This document shows positions 1 through 7,346 of a stretch of DNA of 9,945 bases, one piece after another. How positions within the stretch are numbered: position 1 is the stretch's first letter; each line of letters begins with the position of its first letter. Location: the NCBI GenBank assembly GCA_029549705.1, contig JAKPIR010000280.1, positions 1 through 9,945 on the forward strand, given 5' to 3'. Under the pieces are notes generated by a model. That model made no database searches and had not been told where the DNA came from. It saw only the letters and a program-made list of their open reading frames with translations. The position numbers and the translations under genes were made by a program. This DNA is from Pseudomonadota bacterium. Lineage in GTDB: Bacteria; Pseudomonadota; Gammaproteobacteria; Burkholderiales; Methylophilaceae.

Positions 1-1500
1 CATATTGATTTGCCCTTTAACCTGCATTTAACGCCGCGCCCCAATGGTTTTAACGCTAATCTCCATTTAACAGAAGCCAGTTTTAGTGATGAAGCAGGTC
101 TGCATGCGGCCGAGAAGTTATCGGGTGACTTAGAATTTAACCTGACTAAAGAGGCCCTAGGTTACCGTTGGCAGAATACGCTGAATTGGGCTGGGGGTGA
201 AATGTTCTGGCAACCATTTTATTTTAATGGCGGTGGACACCAGTTGAGTGCGTCTGGCATGGTGAATGAAAATACCGTGACGGTTGAAACTGCAACGCTC
301 AAACTTAAAAATGTGGGAGATTTAGCATTTAGTGGGCAAATTCGGCGTAGTGATTTTTCTATCATAGCGCTTGATGCCAATATGCCGAGCTTAGATTTGA
401 GCGAAGCATACCCAATGATTTTTAAACCTTTATTAGAGAAAACCGCTTTTAATAATGCCGATATTGACGGCAAAGCCGCACTTAAAGTGTCCGTGCGTAA
501 TGCAGAAATTAAAACTTTTGAACTCAAGCTGCAAGACGTGAATATTGACGATAAAAACAAAAAATTTGCTTTTTACAACATCAATGCGCAATTGCCCTGG
601 AACTATGATGAAGCCAAAAAAGTAAGCCTCGCGTACAGTGGAGGCCATTTGCTCAATTTGCCGCTAGGGGCAGCCAATTTACACGCTGAAGTCAATCGCT
701 ATTCGCTGACATCGCCCAATTTGACCCTGCCGATTTTGGATGGCGCACTTAAACTGAGCGATGTTTCTGCTGCACGCATTGGCACCGATTGGTATTGGCA
801 TTTGCAGGCGCAATTGATACCAGTGTCCATGGCGGATTTTAGTCGCGCGCTGAATTTACCTGTGATGCAAGGAAAGGCTTCGGCTGAGATTCCCTTGGTG
901 ACTTACAGTGCTGGAAACTTAACGGCGGATGGCGAAATGGTGTTAAACGTGTTTGATGGCACGGCGACTATCACCAATTTAACCATGCGAAACCCGCTTG
1001 GTATTGCGCCACGACTCAATGCCGACATCGCCTTACGACATTTGGATTTAGGTAACTTAACGCGTACTTTCAGCTTTGGTGCGATTGAAGGCAAGCTCGA
1101 TGGGGATATTGATGATTTGCAGCTGCAAAACTGGAAACCGGTTAAGTTTGATGCGGAAGTGCATAGTAGCCCGGGCAAATATCCTAAAAAAATCTCGCAA
1201 CGCGCAGTAGAGAATATTTCAGCGCTTGGTGGTGCGGGTGCCGCCGCGGCCATACAGCGTAGTTTTTTGCAATTTTTCAAACAGTTTAATTATGAAAAAA
1301 TAGGCTTAAGTTGCAAATTGCGCAATGATGTCTGCGAAATGAATGGCATTGCGTCAACGGATGGCGGGTATATCATCGTTAAGGGTAGTGGCATCCCTGC
1401 AATCACCGTGTTGGGGTACAATCATTCTGTGGGTTGGAGTGAATTATTGGCACGGGTAAAACGTGTGATTGACGGCAATACAAAGGCAGTGGTTAAGTAA
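1..1500 (+). CDS. ydbH: YdbH-like intermembrane (AsmA-superfamily) protein, 3' part of gene
   Basis: The frame is open from base 1 without a convincing start, so this is the C-terminal 499 residues of a larger protein whose N-terminus lies off the left edge; the TTG at 10 is internal. The fragment is rich in short alternating beta strands (repeats of the type LxLxDLxL, GDLAFSGQI), as expected of the long beta-groove of AsmA/TamB/YdbH proteins. The last 130 residues carry the conserved end of the family: ISQRAVENISALGG, AAAAIQRSFLQFF, IGLSCKLRNDVCEM and GIPAITVLGY. In E. coli YdbH is a periplasm-spanning, inner-membrane-anchored protein that works with YnbE and YdbL, partly redundant with TamB and YhdP, in glycerophospholipid transport to the outer membrane. 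The two following genes match that partner order, which supports the call. Older annotations call this family 'dicarboxylate transport'; I see no evidence for that function. Confidence 0.85.
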   Translation, partial: HIDLPFNLHLTPRPNGFNANLHLTEASFSDEAGLHAAEKLSGDLEFNLTKEALGYRWQNTLNWAGGEMFWQPFYFNGGGHQLSASGMVNENTVTVETATLKLKNVGDLAFSGQIRRSDFSIIALDANMPSLDLSEAYPMIFKPLLEKTAFNNADIDGKAALKVSVRNAEIKTFELKLQDVNIDDKNKKFAFYNINAQLPWNYDEAKKVSLAYSGGHLLNLPLGAANLHAEVNRYSLTSPNLTLPILDGALKLSDVSAARIGTDWYWHLQAQLIPVSMADFSRALNLPVMQGKASAEIPLVTYSAGNLTADGEMVLNVFDGTATITNLTMRNPLGIAPRLNADIALRHLDLGNLTRTFSFGAIEGKLDGDIDDLQLQNWKPVKFDAEVHSSPGKYPKKISQRAVENISALGGAGAAAAIQRSFLQFFKQFNYEKIGLSCKLRNDVCEMNGIASTDGGYIIVKGSGIPAITVLGYNHSVGWSELLARVKRVIDGNTKAVVK

Positions 1501-1544
1501 TTGAATTAAAAATATAAATGCTTAGGTAAACTTAAGGATATCAG

Positions 1545-1748
1545 ATGAAAAATTGGTTAATGGCACTAGGCGTTGCGGCAATTTTGCCCGCTTGCGTGAC
1601 GATAAATATTTACTTTCCGGCAGCGGCGGCCGAAAAAGCGGCAGACAAAATTATCGATGATGTTTGGCAACTTAAAAATGGCGAAAAACCGACTGTAAAA
1701 ACCATTGAGCCAAAAGCTGAGCCAGCACCTGCAGACTCAGCCAAGTAA
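1545..1748 (+). CDS. ynbE: Small outer-membrane lipoprotein, YnbE-like
   Basis: This 67-residue protein has a lipoprotein signal peptide (hydrophobic stretch at residues 4-15) and lipobox LPAC with Cys17 as the lipidated residue. Val at +2 does not match an inner-membrane retention signal, so outer-membrane sorting is expected. Straight after the Cys comes a short beta-strand-like stretch, VTINIYFP, followed by an Ala-rich helix (AAAAEKAADKIIDDVW) and a Pro/Ala/Glu-rich tail. An AAGGA ribosome site lies at 1534-1538, 6 nt before the ATG. The gene is 44 nt after ydbH and 21 nt before ydbL, so the three are probably one operon. In E. coli YnbE stacks by beta-strand augmentation on the C-terminus of YdbH to complete the bridge to the outer membrane. 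The strand after the Cys is compatible with that role, but sequence likeness to E. coli YnbE is weak and the name rests largely on position. Confidence 0.7.
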   Translation: MKNWLMALGVAAILPACVTINIYFPAAAAEKAADKIIDDVWQLKNGEKPTVKTIEPKAEPAPADSAK

Positions 1749-1769
1749 TTCACCCACAAAGGATAAATC

Positions 1770-2189
1770 ATGAAAAAAATTATATTGCGTGTTGCCATGT
1801 TATTAAGCGTTTTGCTCGTCAGCCAATTTGCAATGGCGGCAGCCGATTTAGAAGTCAACACTCCCGCGATTACCGCGATTAAAAACAATATGCAGGCGCG
1901 CCATGGGCAATTGGCTGGCTTTTACGCGAGTGGCGCGATTGGCCTCACTAAAGATGGCTTAATTGCAGTCAAAGATGCCACTGCCGTGCCGCTTAAAGAC
2001 CGTGGCGCATTAAATGGCTTGGTATCGGCCGAAAATGCTGACCGCAATAATTTGTATAAAGAAATCGCCACCGCTAACGGTCACCCGGAATGGCAAGGTG
2101 AGATTCAAAGCACTTTTGCGGGCCGCTGGATAGACAAAGCACAGAGCGGCTGGTTTTATCAGGGCGCGGGTGGTTGGGTTAAAAAGTAA
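1770..2189 (+). CDS. ydbL: YdbL-like periplasmic protein, DUF1318 family
   Basis: This 139-residue protein has a clear Sec signal peptide: KK at the N-terminus, a hydrophobic core at residues 4-18, and cleavage expected after AMA at about residue 24. The mature part fits DUF1318/YdbL: a helix around NTPAITAIKNNMQARHGQL, a central AIGLTKDGLIAVKDA segment, LVSAENADRNNLYKEIA, and a C-terminal aromatic stretch ending GWFYQGAGGWVKK. In E. coli YdbL is proposed to act as a periplasmic chaperone that keeps YnbE from multimerising wrongly. The third position of the ydbH-ynbE-ydbL order is kept here. The start is supported by AAAGGA at 1758-1763, 6 nt before the ATG. The operon ends here with an intrinsic terminator at 2217-2244. 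Confidence 0.85.
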   Translation: MKKIILRVAMLLSVLLVSQFAMAAADLEVNTPAITAIKNNMQARHGQLAGFYASGAIGLTKDGLIAVKDATAVPLKDRGALNGLVSAENADRNNLYKEIATANGHPEWQGEIQSTFAGRWIDKAQSGWFYQGAGGWVKK

Positions 2190-2216
2190 TATAGACAAGC
2201 CCATTGCTATGGAATG

Positions 2217-2244
2217 AAGGCTGCCTCGGCAGCCTTTGTTTTTT
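2217..2244 (+). terminator. Rho-independent terminator of the ydbH-ynbE-ydbL operon
   Basis: AAGGCTGC (2217-2224) and GCAGCCTT (2229-2236) form a perfect 8-bp stem with a CTCG loop. It is followed by a T-rich tract (TGTTTTTT, 2237-2244). It lies 28 nt after the ydbL stop codon and before the exonuclease start. Confidence 0.9.
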
Positions 2245-2264
2245 ATAAAAGTTTTTTGTAGTAT
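2236..2264 (+). promoter_or_regulatory. Weak candidate promoter for the exonuclease gene
   Basis: TTGTTT (2236-2241) and TAGTAT (2259-2264) are spaced by 17 bp; they match the sigma70 consensus at about 3/6 and 4/6 positions. The start of transcription would be about 2271-2275, directly at the ATG, so the mRNA would be leaderless or nearly so. That agrees with the lack of a Shine-Dalgarno sequence before 2275. The match is weak and overlaps the T tract of the upstream terminator, so this could be chance. Confidence 0.25.
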
Positions 2265-2274
2265 GCTTTTAACT

Positions 2275-3051
2275 ATGACACCCACCCTTGTATTTGATAT
2301 TGAAACGATTCCTGACACCGCAGGCTTACGCACTTTGCTCGATGTGCCTGCGCACGCCACCGATGATGATATTGCTAACATCGCGTTTCACCAGCGTCGT
2401 CAGCAAAATGGCAGTGAATTTTTGCCGCTGCATCAACACAGAATTTGCGCCATTTCTTGCGCCCTGCGCGAGGGCAACCATTTTAAAGTGTGGACGTTGG
2501 GCGATGCGCATTCAACGGAAGCCGAGATTATCCAGCGTTTTTTTGACGGCATTGAAAAATATACGCCGCAAATTATCAGCTGGAATGGCGGCTGTTTTGA
2601 TTTGCCCGTGTTGCATTACCGCGCCATGATAAATAAGGTGCAAGCCCCGCGCTATTGGGATTTGGGTGAGGATGACAAAGACTTTAAGTGGAACAACTAC
2701 ATCAGCCGTTACCACACGCGTCATCTTGATTTAATGGATTTACTCGCCATGTTTAACGGCCGCGCCAATGCGCCACTGGATGAAATTGCTCAGTTGTGCG
2801 GCTTTCCAGGAAAATTGGGTATGGACGGTAGCAAAGTGTGGGCTGCGTATCAAGCGGGTGAAATTGAAGCGATTCGTAATTATTGCGAAACCGATGTGGC
2901 CAACACGCATTTGGTGTATTTGCGCTTTCAACTGATGCGCGGTCACCTGAGCGCCAGCGGGTACGAGGCTGAAATTAACTTGGTGCGCGATACACTGTCA
3001 AGTTATTCAGCGCCGCATTGGGCAGAATTTTTGGCGGCCTGGAAGCTTTAA
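2275..3051 (+). CDS. Predicted 3'-5' exonuclease related to the PolB exonuclease domain
   Basis: This 258-residue protein of the DnaQ-like/RNase H-fold exonucleases resembles the PolB exonuclease-domain family (DNA_pol_B_exo2). All three exonuclease motifs are present: Exo I FDIETIPD (Asp8, Glu10), Exo II SWNGGCFDLPVL (Asn104, Asp109) and Exo III YCETDVANT (Tyr203, Asp207). These acidic residues bind the two metal ions that hydrolyse the 3' terminal phosphodiester. No polymerase domain follows, so it is a stand-alone exonuclease, presumably cytoplasmic and acting on DNA or RNA ends; its real substrate cannot be read from the sequence. The ATG at 2275 was chosen because family members start a few residues before the FDIE motif; the in-frame ATG at 2263 would add four residues (MLLT), and a TTG further upstream lies inside the terminator. 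No clear Shine-Dalgarno sequence precedes either ATG. Confidence 0.85.
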   Translation: MTPTLVFDIETIPDTAGLRTLLDVPAHATDDDIANIAFHQRRQQNGSEFLPLHQHRICAISCALREGNHFKVWTLGDAHSTEAEIIQRFFDGIEKYTPQIISWNGGCFDLPVLHYRAMINKVQAPRYWDLGEDDKDFKWNNYISRYHTRHLDLMDLLAMFNGRANAPLDEIAQLCGFPGKLGMDGSKVWAAYQAGEIEAIRNYCETDVANTHLVYLRFQLMRGHLSASGYEAEINLVRDTLSSYSAPHWAEFLAAWKL

Positions 3052-3117
3052 ATATTTTTCAAAACAACATGCAATAAAATACATTTTTTAAGCGGATTTT
3101 AGTAACAACCTTTTTCG

Positions 3118-3165
3118 ATGCTCTGCAAGCCATATAAATAAAGGCTTGCAGAGCATAAAAATTTT
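3118..3165 (+). terminator. Long perfect stem-loop after the exonuclease gene, probable terminator
   Basis: A 14-bp perfect inverted repeat (3118-3131 and 3143-3156, arm ATGCTCTGCAAGCC) encloses an 11-nt AT-rich loop and is followed by AAAAATTTT. It lies 66 nt after the exonuclease stop and 119 nt before the rlmD ATG. The T run is short (four), so termination may be inefficient; the stem could also protect an mRNA 3' end. The rest of 3052-3274 is AT-rich and I see no gene in it. Confidence 0.5.
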
Positions 3166-3274
3166 ATCGAGCGTTTTTACTGGTGTTTTTGCCAATATTA
3201 GCCAGTGTAATTTACCCAATTCTTCACTTAAATTTGCGTTAAAATCTTGCTTCAAAATTCACACAGGTTTTTTC

Positions 3275-4651
3275 ATGGCTCGTCGCTCCAGAAGTCGCAA
3301 CCAAGCGCCTATTATTCCAGAAATCAAGTTTGCCACGATTGAGTCGCTCGATCAGGAAGGGCGTGGCGTGGCGCATGTGGAAGGTAAAACCATTTTTATT
3401 GATGGCGCGTTGCCGCAAGAAAAAGTCACCTACCAATCCCACCATATTAAAGCCAGTTATGAAATCGCCAACGTGGTGGAAGTATTAAAGCAATCGAATC
3501 AACGCGTGACGCCCAAATGCCCGCATTTTGGCTTGTGCGGCGGCTGTAAGTTGCAGCATCTGGATTTTGCCGCGCAAGTGGCGGCCAAGCAGCGGTTGCT
3601 GGAAAATGACTTAAAGCATATCGGTAAAGTGAAGCCTGACAATATGTTGCCGCCGCTTTTTGGCCCAACTTGGGGTTATCGTCACAAAGCGCGTTTAAGC
3701 GTGAAATATGTGGAGAAAAAGCAGCGCGTGTTGGTGGGCTTTAATGAAAAGGCCACACGTTTTGTCGCTGATATGAATTCATGCGAAGTGCTGGTGCCTG
3801 CCGTGTCAGGCCTGATTGCACCGCTACAGAATTTAATCGTGCAACTCAGTATTCGCGATAAATTGCCGCAAATTGAATTGGCAGTTGGCGAAAACCCTGC
3901 AAACGCACGTGAAAGCGCGCATGTGATTGTGCTGATTTTACGCATTATGGAAGCGCTGAATGCAGATGACGAGCGGTTGCTGAAGCATTTTGCCGACAAA
4001 CACCAAGTGCAAATTTGGACGCAGACCAAAGGCCCGGATACGATTAAGCCGTTTTATCCGCTAAACGCAGCGCCATTACAATATAGCCTGCCAGAATTCA
4101 GTTTAACTTATCCTTTCAAGCCCAATGAATTTACGCAGGTGAATCCACAAATCAACCAAGTGATGATACGCCGTACCATGCAATTATTGGCGCCAAAGGC
4201 AGGGGAAAGCATCGCTGATTTCTTTTGCGGCATTGGCAATTTTACATTACCGATTGCCCGTAGCGGCGCACAGGTGCTGGGGTTGGAAGGTCTGGCCAAC
4301 TTGGTTGAACGTGCCAATCAAAGTGCCAAACTCAATCAAATTAGCAACGCGCAATTTGGCGTGGCCGATTTATTTAAAATGACGCCCGAAGCACTTACCC
4401 AATTAGGCCATTTTGATCAATGGCTGGTGGATCCGCCGCGCGATGGTGCGTTTGAGCTGGTAAAAGCGTTGGATGATAGCAATCGCCCAAAAAAAATCGT
4501 CTATGTGTCATGCAACCCAGCCACACTGTCGCGCGATGCTGGTGTTCTGGTGAACGAAAAAGGCTATATCTTGAAGGCAGCGGGTGTCATCAATATGTTT
4601 CCGCATACAGCGCACGTTGAATCTATTGCGCTGTTTGAGCTTGCGACATAA
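3275..4651 (+). CDS. rlmD: 23S rRNA (uracil-1939-C5)-methyltransferase RlmD (RumA)
   Basis: The protein has 458 residues (E. coli RlmD has 433). It uses SAM to methylate C5 of U1939 in 23S rRNA. An Arg-rich start (MARRSRSRNQ) leads into a TRAM RNA-binding domain at about residues 16-75 (SLDQEGRGVAHVEGKTIFIDGALP is typical). The 4Fe-4S cysteines are Cys82, Cys88, Cys91 (CPHFGLCGGC) and Cys170. The SAM-binding motif is DFFCGIGNFTLP (315-326); VDPPRDG (385-391) and the catalytic nucleophile Cys413 in VSCNPATLSRD follow, with Glu449 in HTAHVES as the likely general base. All key residues are present. The start at 3275 has an AGG 7 nt upstream and gives the normal N-terminus; the frame stays open upstream to the hairpin at 3118-3156, but that stretch does not look like protein. 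It appears to be a single-gene unit. Confidence 0.95.
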   Translation: MARRSRSRNQAPIIPEIKFATIESLDQEGRGVAHVEGKTIFIDGALPQEKVTYQSHHIKASYEIANVVEVLKQSNQRVTPKCPHFGLCGGCKLQHLDFAAQVAAKQRLLENDLKHIGKVKPDNMLPPLFGPTWGYRHKARLSVKYVEKKQRVLVGFNEKATRFVADMNSCEVLVPAVSGLIAPLQNLIVQLSIRDKLPQIELAVGENPANARESAHVIVLILRIMEALNADDERLLKHFADKHQVQIWTQTKGPDTIKPFYPLNAAPLQYSLPEFSLTYPFKPNEFTQVNPQINQVMIRRTMQLLAPKAGESIADFFCGIGNFTLPIARSGAQVLGLEGLANLVERANQSAKLNQISNAQFGVADLFKMTPEALTQLGHFDQWLVDPPRDGAFELVKALDDSNRPKKIVYVSCNPATLSRDAGVLVNEKGYILKAAGVINMFPHTAHVESIALFELAT

Positions 4652-4688
4652 TCTAAAAACCAGTTAGGTTTGGCCGTTTTACATGAAA

Positions 4689-4722
4689 CGGTCATCATTT
4701 CGTCACAATCAGCGTGTAATAT
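4689..4722 (+). promoter_or_regulatory. Pho box and -10 element of the ppk1 promoter (PhoB-type)
   Basis: CGGTCATCATTTCGTCAC (4689-4706) contains two GTCA cores spaced exactly 11 bp apart and matches the 18-bp Pho-box consensus at about 13 positions. After exactly 10 bp comes TAATAT (4717-4722), a plausible -10. That geometry is the one in E. coli PhoB-activated promoters such as phoA, where the Pho box replaces the -35. Transcription would start near 4729, about 20 nt before the ppk1 ATG. Control of ppk by PhoB under phosphate starvation is established in several proteobacteria. phoB itself is not in this window. Confidence 0.75.
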
Positions 4723-4749
4723 CAATTTTATCTATTGATAACTAACGCT

Positions 4750-6831
4750 ATGCCTTCAACTTTTCCACCATTGGAACTTATCAATCGTGACACCAGTATT
4801 CTGGCGTTTAACGAGCGCGTGCTGAGCCTTGCGCAAAATCCAAATTACCCGCTGTTAGAGCGGCTACGTTTTCTATGTATTGTTTCTTCCAACTTAGACG
4901 AGTTTTTTGAGGTACGTGCTGCGCCGCATGTTGAAGCCATGCGTGATGACATTCGTCAGAGTGATATTAATGTGCAGAGTTACCAGGCCATTGCCGAAGA
5001 TGCGCATTTGCTGGTGGCCAAGCAATACCACATTTTAAATAACGAACTCATGCCAGCGCTCGCAAAACAAGGCGTACATTTGGTGTCGCATGGCGACCGC
5101 ACGGCGGCGCAACGGCGCTGGGTATCAAAATATTTTGAATCGGATGTGCGCCCTTTGCTTGTACCCATCGCGCTTGATCCATCACATCCTTTTCCGCAGG
5201 TGGCCAATAAATCCCTGAATTTTATTGTGGCACTCAGTGGCCAAGATGCCTTTGGTCGCAGTAACAATATTGCGATTGTACGCGTGCCAAGAGCGTTACC
5301 TAGACTCATTCAACTGCCGAAAAACCTAAGTGACAAACAGCAAAAGTTTGTATCGTTATCCAGTGTGATCCGTGCGCATCTGGCCAGTTTGTTTGATGGT
5401 CGCGAAGTGCTTAACTTTTCTCAATTCAGAGTCACACGGCATTCCGATTTGGCAGTAGATGAAGAAGATGTGAAGAATTTACGTACCGCTCTGCGTAAAG
5501 GGCTTGTTCAGCGCAATTTTGGTGATGCAGTGCGGCTTGAAGTATCGCACGCGTGTGATGAAAAACTGGCCAAGTTTTTATTGCAACAGTTTGATTTACC
5601 TAAACAATCATTGTATCGCGTTAATGGTCTGGTAAATTTGGCCAGACTGATGCAATTAGCCGATTTGGCAGAAGGCAGCCATTTAAAATTCAAACCTTTT
5701 GAGCCTAAAATAAGCCAGCAGTTGGTTCCCAATCAGTCTATTTTTAGTCAGATTAAGCAACGCGATATTTTAATTCATCAGCCGTATGAAAGTTTTGAGT
5801 CGGTCATTGCGTTTTTGCGTGAGGCTGTAAATGATCCTGACGTCGTGTCAATTCAGCAGACCATTTATCGAACCGGTTCAGACCCGCGCATGCTAAAACT
5901 ATTACAAGAGGCAGTGCGACACGGCAAAGAAGTGATGGCTGTGGTTGAGCTAAAAGCAAGGTTTGATGAAGAGGCTAATATCAATTGGGCGGAAGCTTTG
6001 GAATCGGTTGGTGCGCAAGTGGTTTATGGCATTGTAGGCTTAAAAACGCATGCCAAAATGTTGCTGGTGATGCGCAGAGAAGGCGCTGGCTACAATGGAA
6101 AAACAACCCTTACCCATTACGGCCACGTATCAACGGGCAACTATAATCCAAGAACAGCACGGCTTTATACCGATGTGAGTATGCTCACGGCTGACCCAAA
6201 AATCACGCGCGATATGGAATATCTTTTCCGGCATATTGCCAGTCAGGTAAAACTGCCGCGCATGCAAAACCTGCTGGTGGCGCCGTTTAACTTGCATCGA
6301 CAGATGCTTGGCAAAATTAAAAGTGCAGAACTTGCAGCAAAAGCAGGTAGTGCAGCACGTATCATTCTAAAAATGAACGCACTGACGGATGAAGCCCTTG
6401 TGGTTGCGCTGGTAAAAGCAGGGCGTGCTGGGGTGCAAGTGGATTTAATTGTTCGTGGTGCCTGCATTTTACCAGTCGATGCGCCTGGGCTGGAAGGGCG
6501 CATTCGGGTGCGTTCAATCATTGGTCGGCTACTGGAGCATTCACGCGTGTTTTATTTTAAAGTGGCCGATGTGGAAAGTATGTGGCTTTCAAGTGCGGAT
6601 TGGATGAACCGTAACATGATGCGGCGTGTCGAAATTTCCTGGCCGATTGCCGATGCTGAAAATCGCGTGCGAATATTGCAAGAATGTTGCCAGCTCAGTT
6701 TGGATGACACGCAAGATGCTTGGCAATTGCTAGCCGGTGGTGAATATCAGCCTGTGTCAAGTTTAGCACGAAAAAATCACGAGCATGTTTTTAGTGCGCA
6801 ACAAGCGTTGATTCAGCAATATGCTGAATAA
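4750..6831 (+). CDS. ppk1: Polyphosphate kinase 1
   Basis: This 693-residue enzyme (E. coli Ppk 688) reversibly transfers the gamma phosphate of ATP to inorganic polyphosphate. The four-domain family plan is visible: an N-terminal helical domain (NRDTSILAFNERVL to SSNLDEFFEVRAA), a head domain at about 110-320, and two phospholipase-D-like C domains. His434 in GLKTHAKMLLV corresponds to the autophosphorylated His435 of E. coli, and His597 in LLEHSRVFYF corresponds to the second conserved His. Other landmarks are HQPYESFESV (from 343), IYRTGSDP, VELKARFDEEANI, HVSTGNYNPRTARLYTD and SADWMNRNMMRRVEI (from 615). The ATG at 4750 fits the family N-terminus; a TTG at 4735 would add five residues and neither has a strong Shine-Dalgarno sequence. 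A Pho box and -10 lie just upstream. sixA follows after 16 nt and is probably co-transcribed. Confidence 0.97.
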   Translation: MPSTFPPLELINRDTSILAFNERVLSLAQNPNYPLLERLRFLCIVSSNLDEFFEVRAAPHVEAMRDDIRQSDINVQSYQAIAEDAHLLVAKQYHILNNELMPALAKQGVHLVSHGDRTAAQRRWVSKYFESDVRPLLVPIALDPSHPFPQVANKSLNFIVALSGQDAFGRSNNIAIVRVPRALPRLIQLPKNLSDKQQKFVSLSSVIRAHLASLFDGREVLNFSQFRVTRHSDLAVDEEDVKNLRTALRKGLVQRNFGDAVRLEVSHACDEKLAKFLLQQFDLPKQSLYRVNGLVNLARLMQLADLAEGSHLKFKPFEPKISQQLVPNQSIFSQIKQRDILIHQPYESFESVIAFLREAVNDPDVVSIQQTIYRTGSDPRMLKLLQEAVRHGKEVMAVVELKARFDEEANINWAEALESVGAQVVYGIVGLKTHAKMLLVMRREGAGYNGKTTLTHYGHVSTGNYNPRTARLYTDVSMLTADPKITRDMEYLFRHIASQVKLPRMQNLLVAPFNLHRQMLGKIKSAELAAKAGSAARIILKMNALTDEALVVALVKAGRAGVQVDLIVRGACILPVDAPGLEGRIRVRSIIGRLLEHSRVFYFKVADVESMWLSSADWMNRNMMRRVEISWPIADAENRVRILQECCQLSLDDTQDAWQLLAGGEYQPVSSLARKNHEHVFSAQQALIQQYAE

Positions 6832-6847
6832 ATTTTAGCGAGTAAAT

Positions 6848-7327
6848 ATGGCAAATCTTGTATGTTGGCGACATGCCGAAGCAGAAGTAGATAGTAAGAC
6901 GGGTGCTGATATTGACCGCGAACTGACTAAGCAAGGCCGTAAAGACGCGGTGGCTATGGCGAAATGGTTACACCAGCATTTACCCGCCAATACAGAAGTG
7001 CTGTGTAGCCCGGCACGACGTTGTTTAGAAACCGCTGCGGCATTGCAACGATTTAACCGACAGCAAAAAATATCGATAGCCGAGTATTTAGGCGTAGATA
7101 GCAACGTGGAAAAGATGGCTAAAAATGTGCTGAATGAAGATAGTAGTAGAACTATTTTAATCATCGGCCATCAACCCAACATTGGCATCCTGATTGCACG
7201 ATTGCTTAAAATGGAGAGTGAAGCCTGTGTGGTGAAAAAGGGTGCTGCGTGGTGGTTACGCCAGCGCCATGTGGATGACACCGTGCAAACTTATTTATTC
7301 ACTGTACAGCACCCAGATTTCGTCTAA
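6848..7327 (+). CDS. sixA: Phosphohistidine phosphatase SixA
   Basis: This 159-residue protein of the histidine phosphatase superfamily is close in length to E. coli SixA (161). The RHG-type motif is CWRHAEAE, with His9 the residue expected to carry the phosphate. Arg57/58 lie in SPARRCLETA, and the second catalytic His108 is in GHQPNIG. SixA proteins remove phosphate from histidine in signalling proteins: ArcB in early work, and more recently NPr of the nitrogen phosphotransferase system. The gene starts 16 nt after the ppk1 stop with only a weak GCGAG-like ribosome site, so it is probably translated from the ppk1 mRNA and shares its Pho control. A link to phosphate or polyphosphate homeostasis is suggested by position alone. 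The gene ends 19 nt from the convergent gene at 7347; I see no clear terminator between them. Confidence 0.88.
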   Translation: MANLVCWRHAEAEVDSKTGADIDRELTKQGRKDAVAMAKWLHQHLPANTEVLCSPARRCLETAAALQRFNRQQKISIAEYLGVDSNVEKMAKNVLNEDSSRTILIIGHQPNIGILIARLLKMESEACVVKKGAAWWLRQRHVDDTVQTYLFTVQHPDFV

Positions 7328-7346
7328 CTCGAAATGATTATTCCCG

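Noticed and set aside
2236..2274. Longer start of the exonuclease at a TTG at 2236.
   Set aside because: That codon is the last base pair and T tract of the ydbL terminator; the family N-terminus fits the ATG at 2275.
3146..3274. In-frame upstream extension of rlmD by 43 residues from a TTG at 3146.
   Set aside because: The TTG lies in the hairpin arm, the added residues do not look like RlmD, and an ATG with a ribosome site at 3275 gives the normal N-terminus.
4672..4693. Hairpin GGCCGTTT/AAACGGTC after rlmD as an intrinsic terminator.
   Set aside because: It contains a G-T pair, has no T run, and its right arm overlaps the Pho box; it may be incidental.
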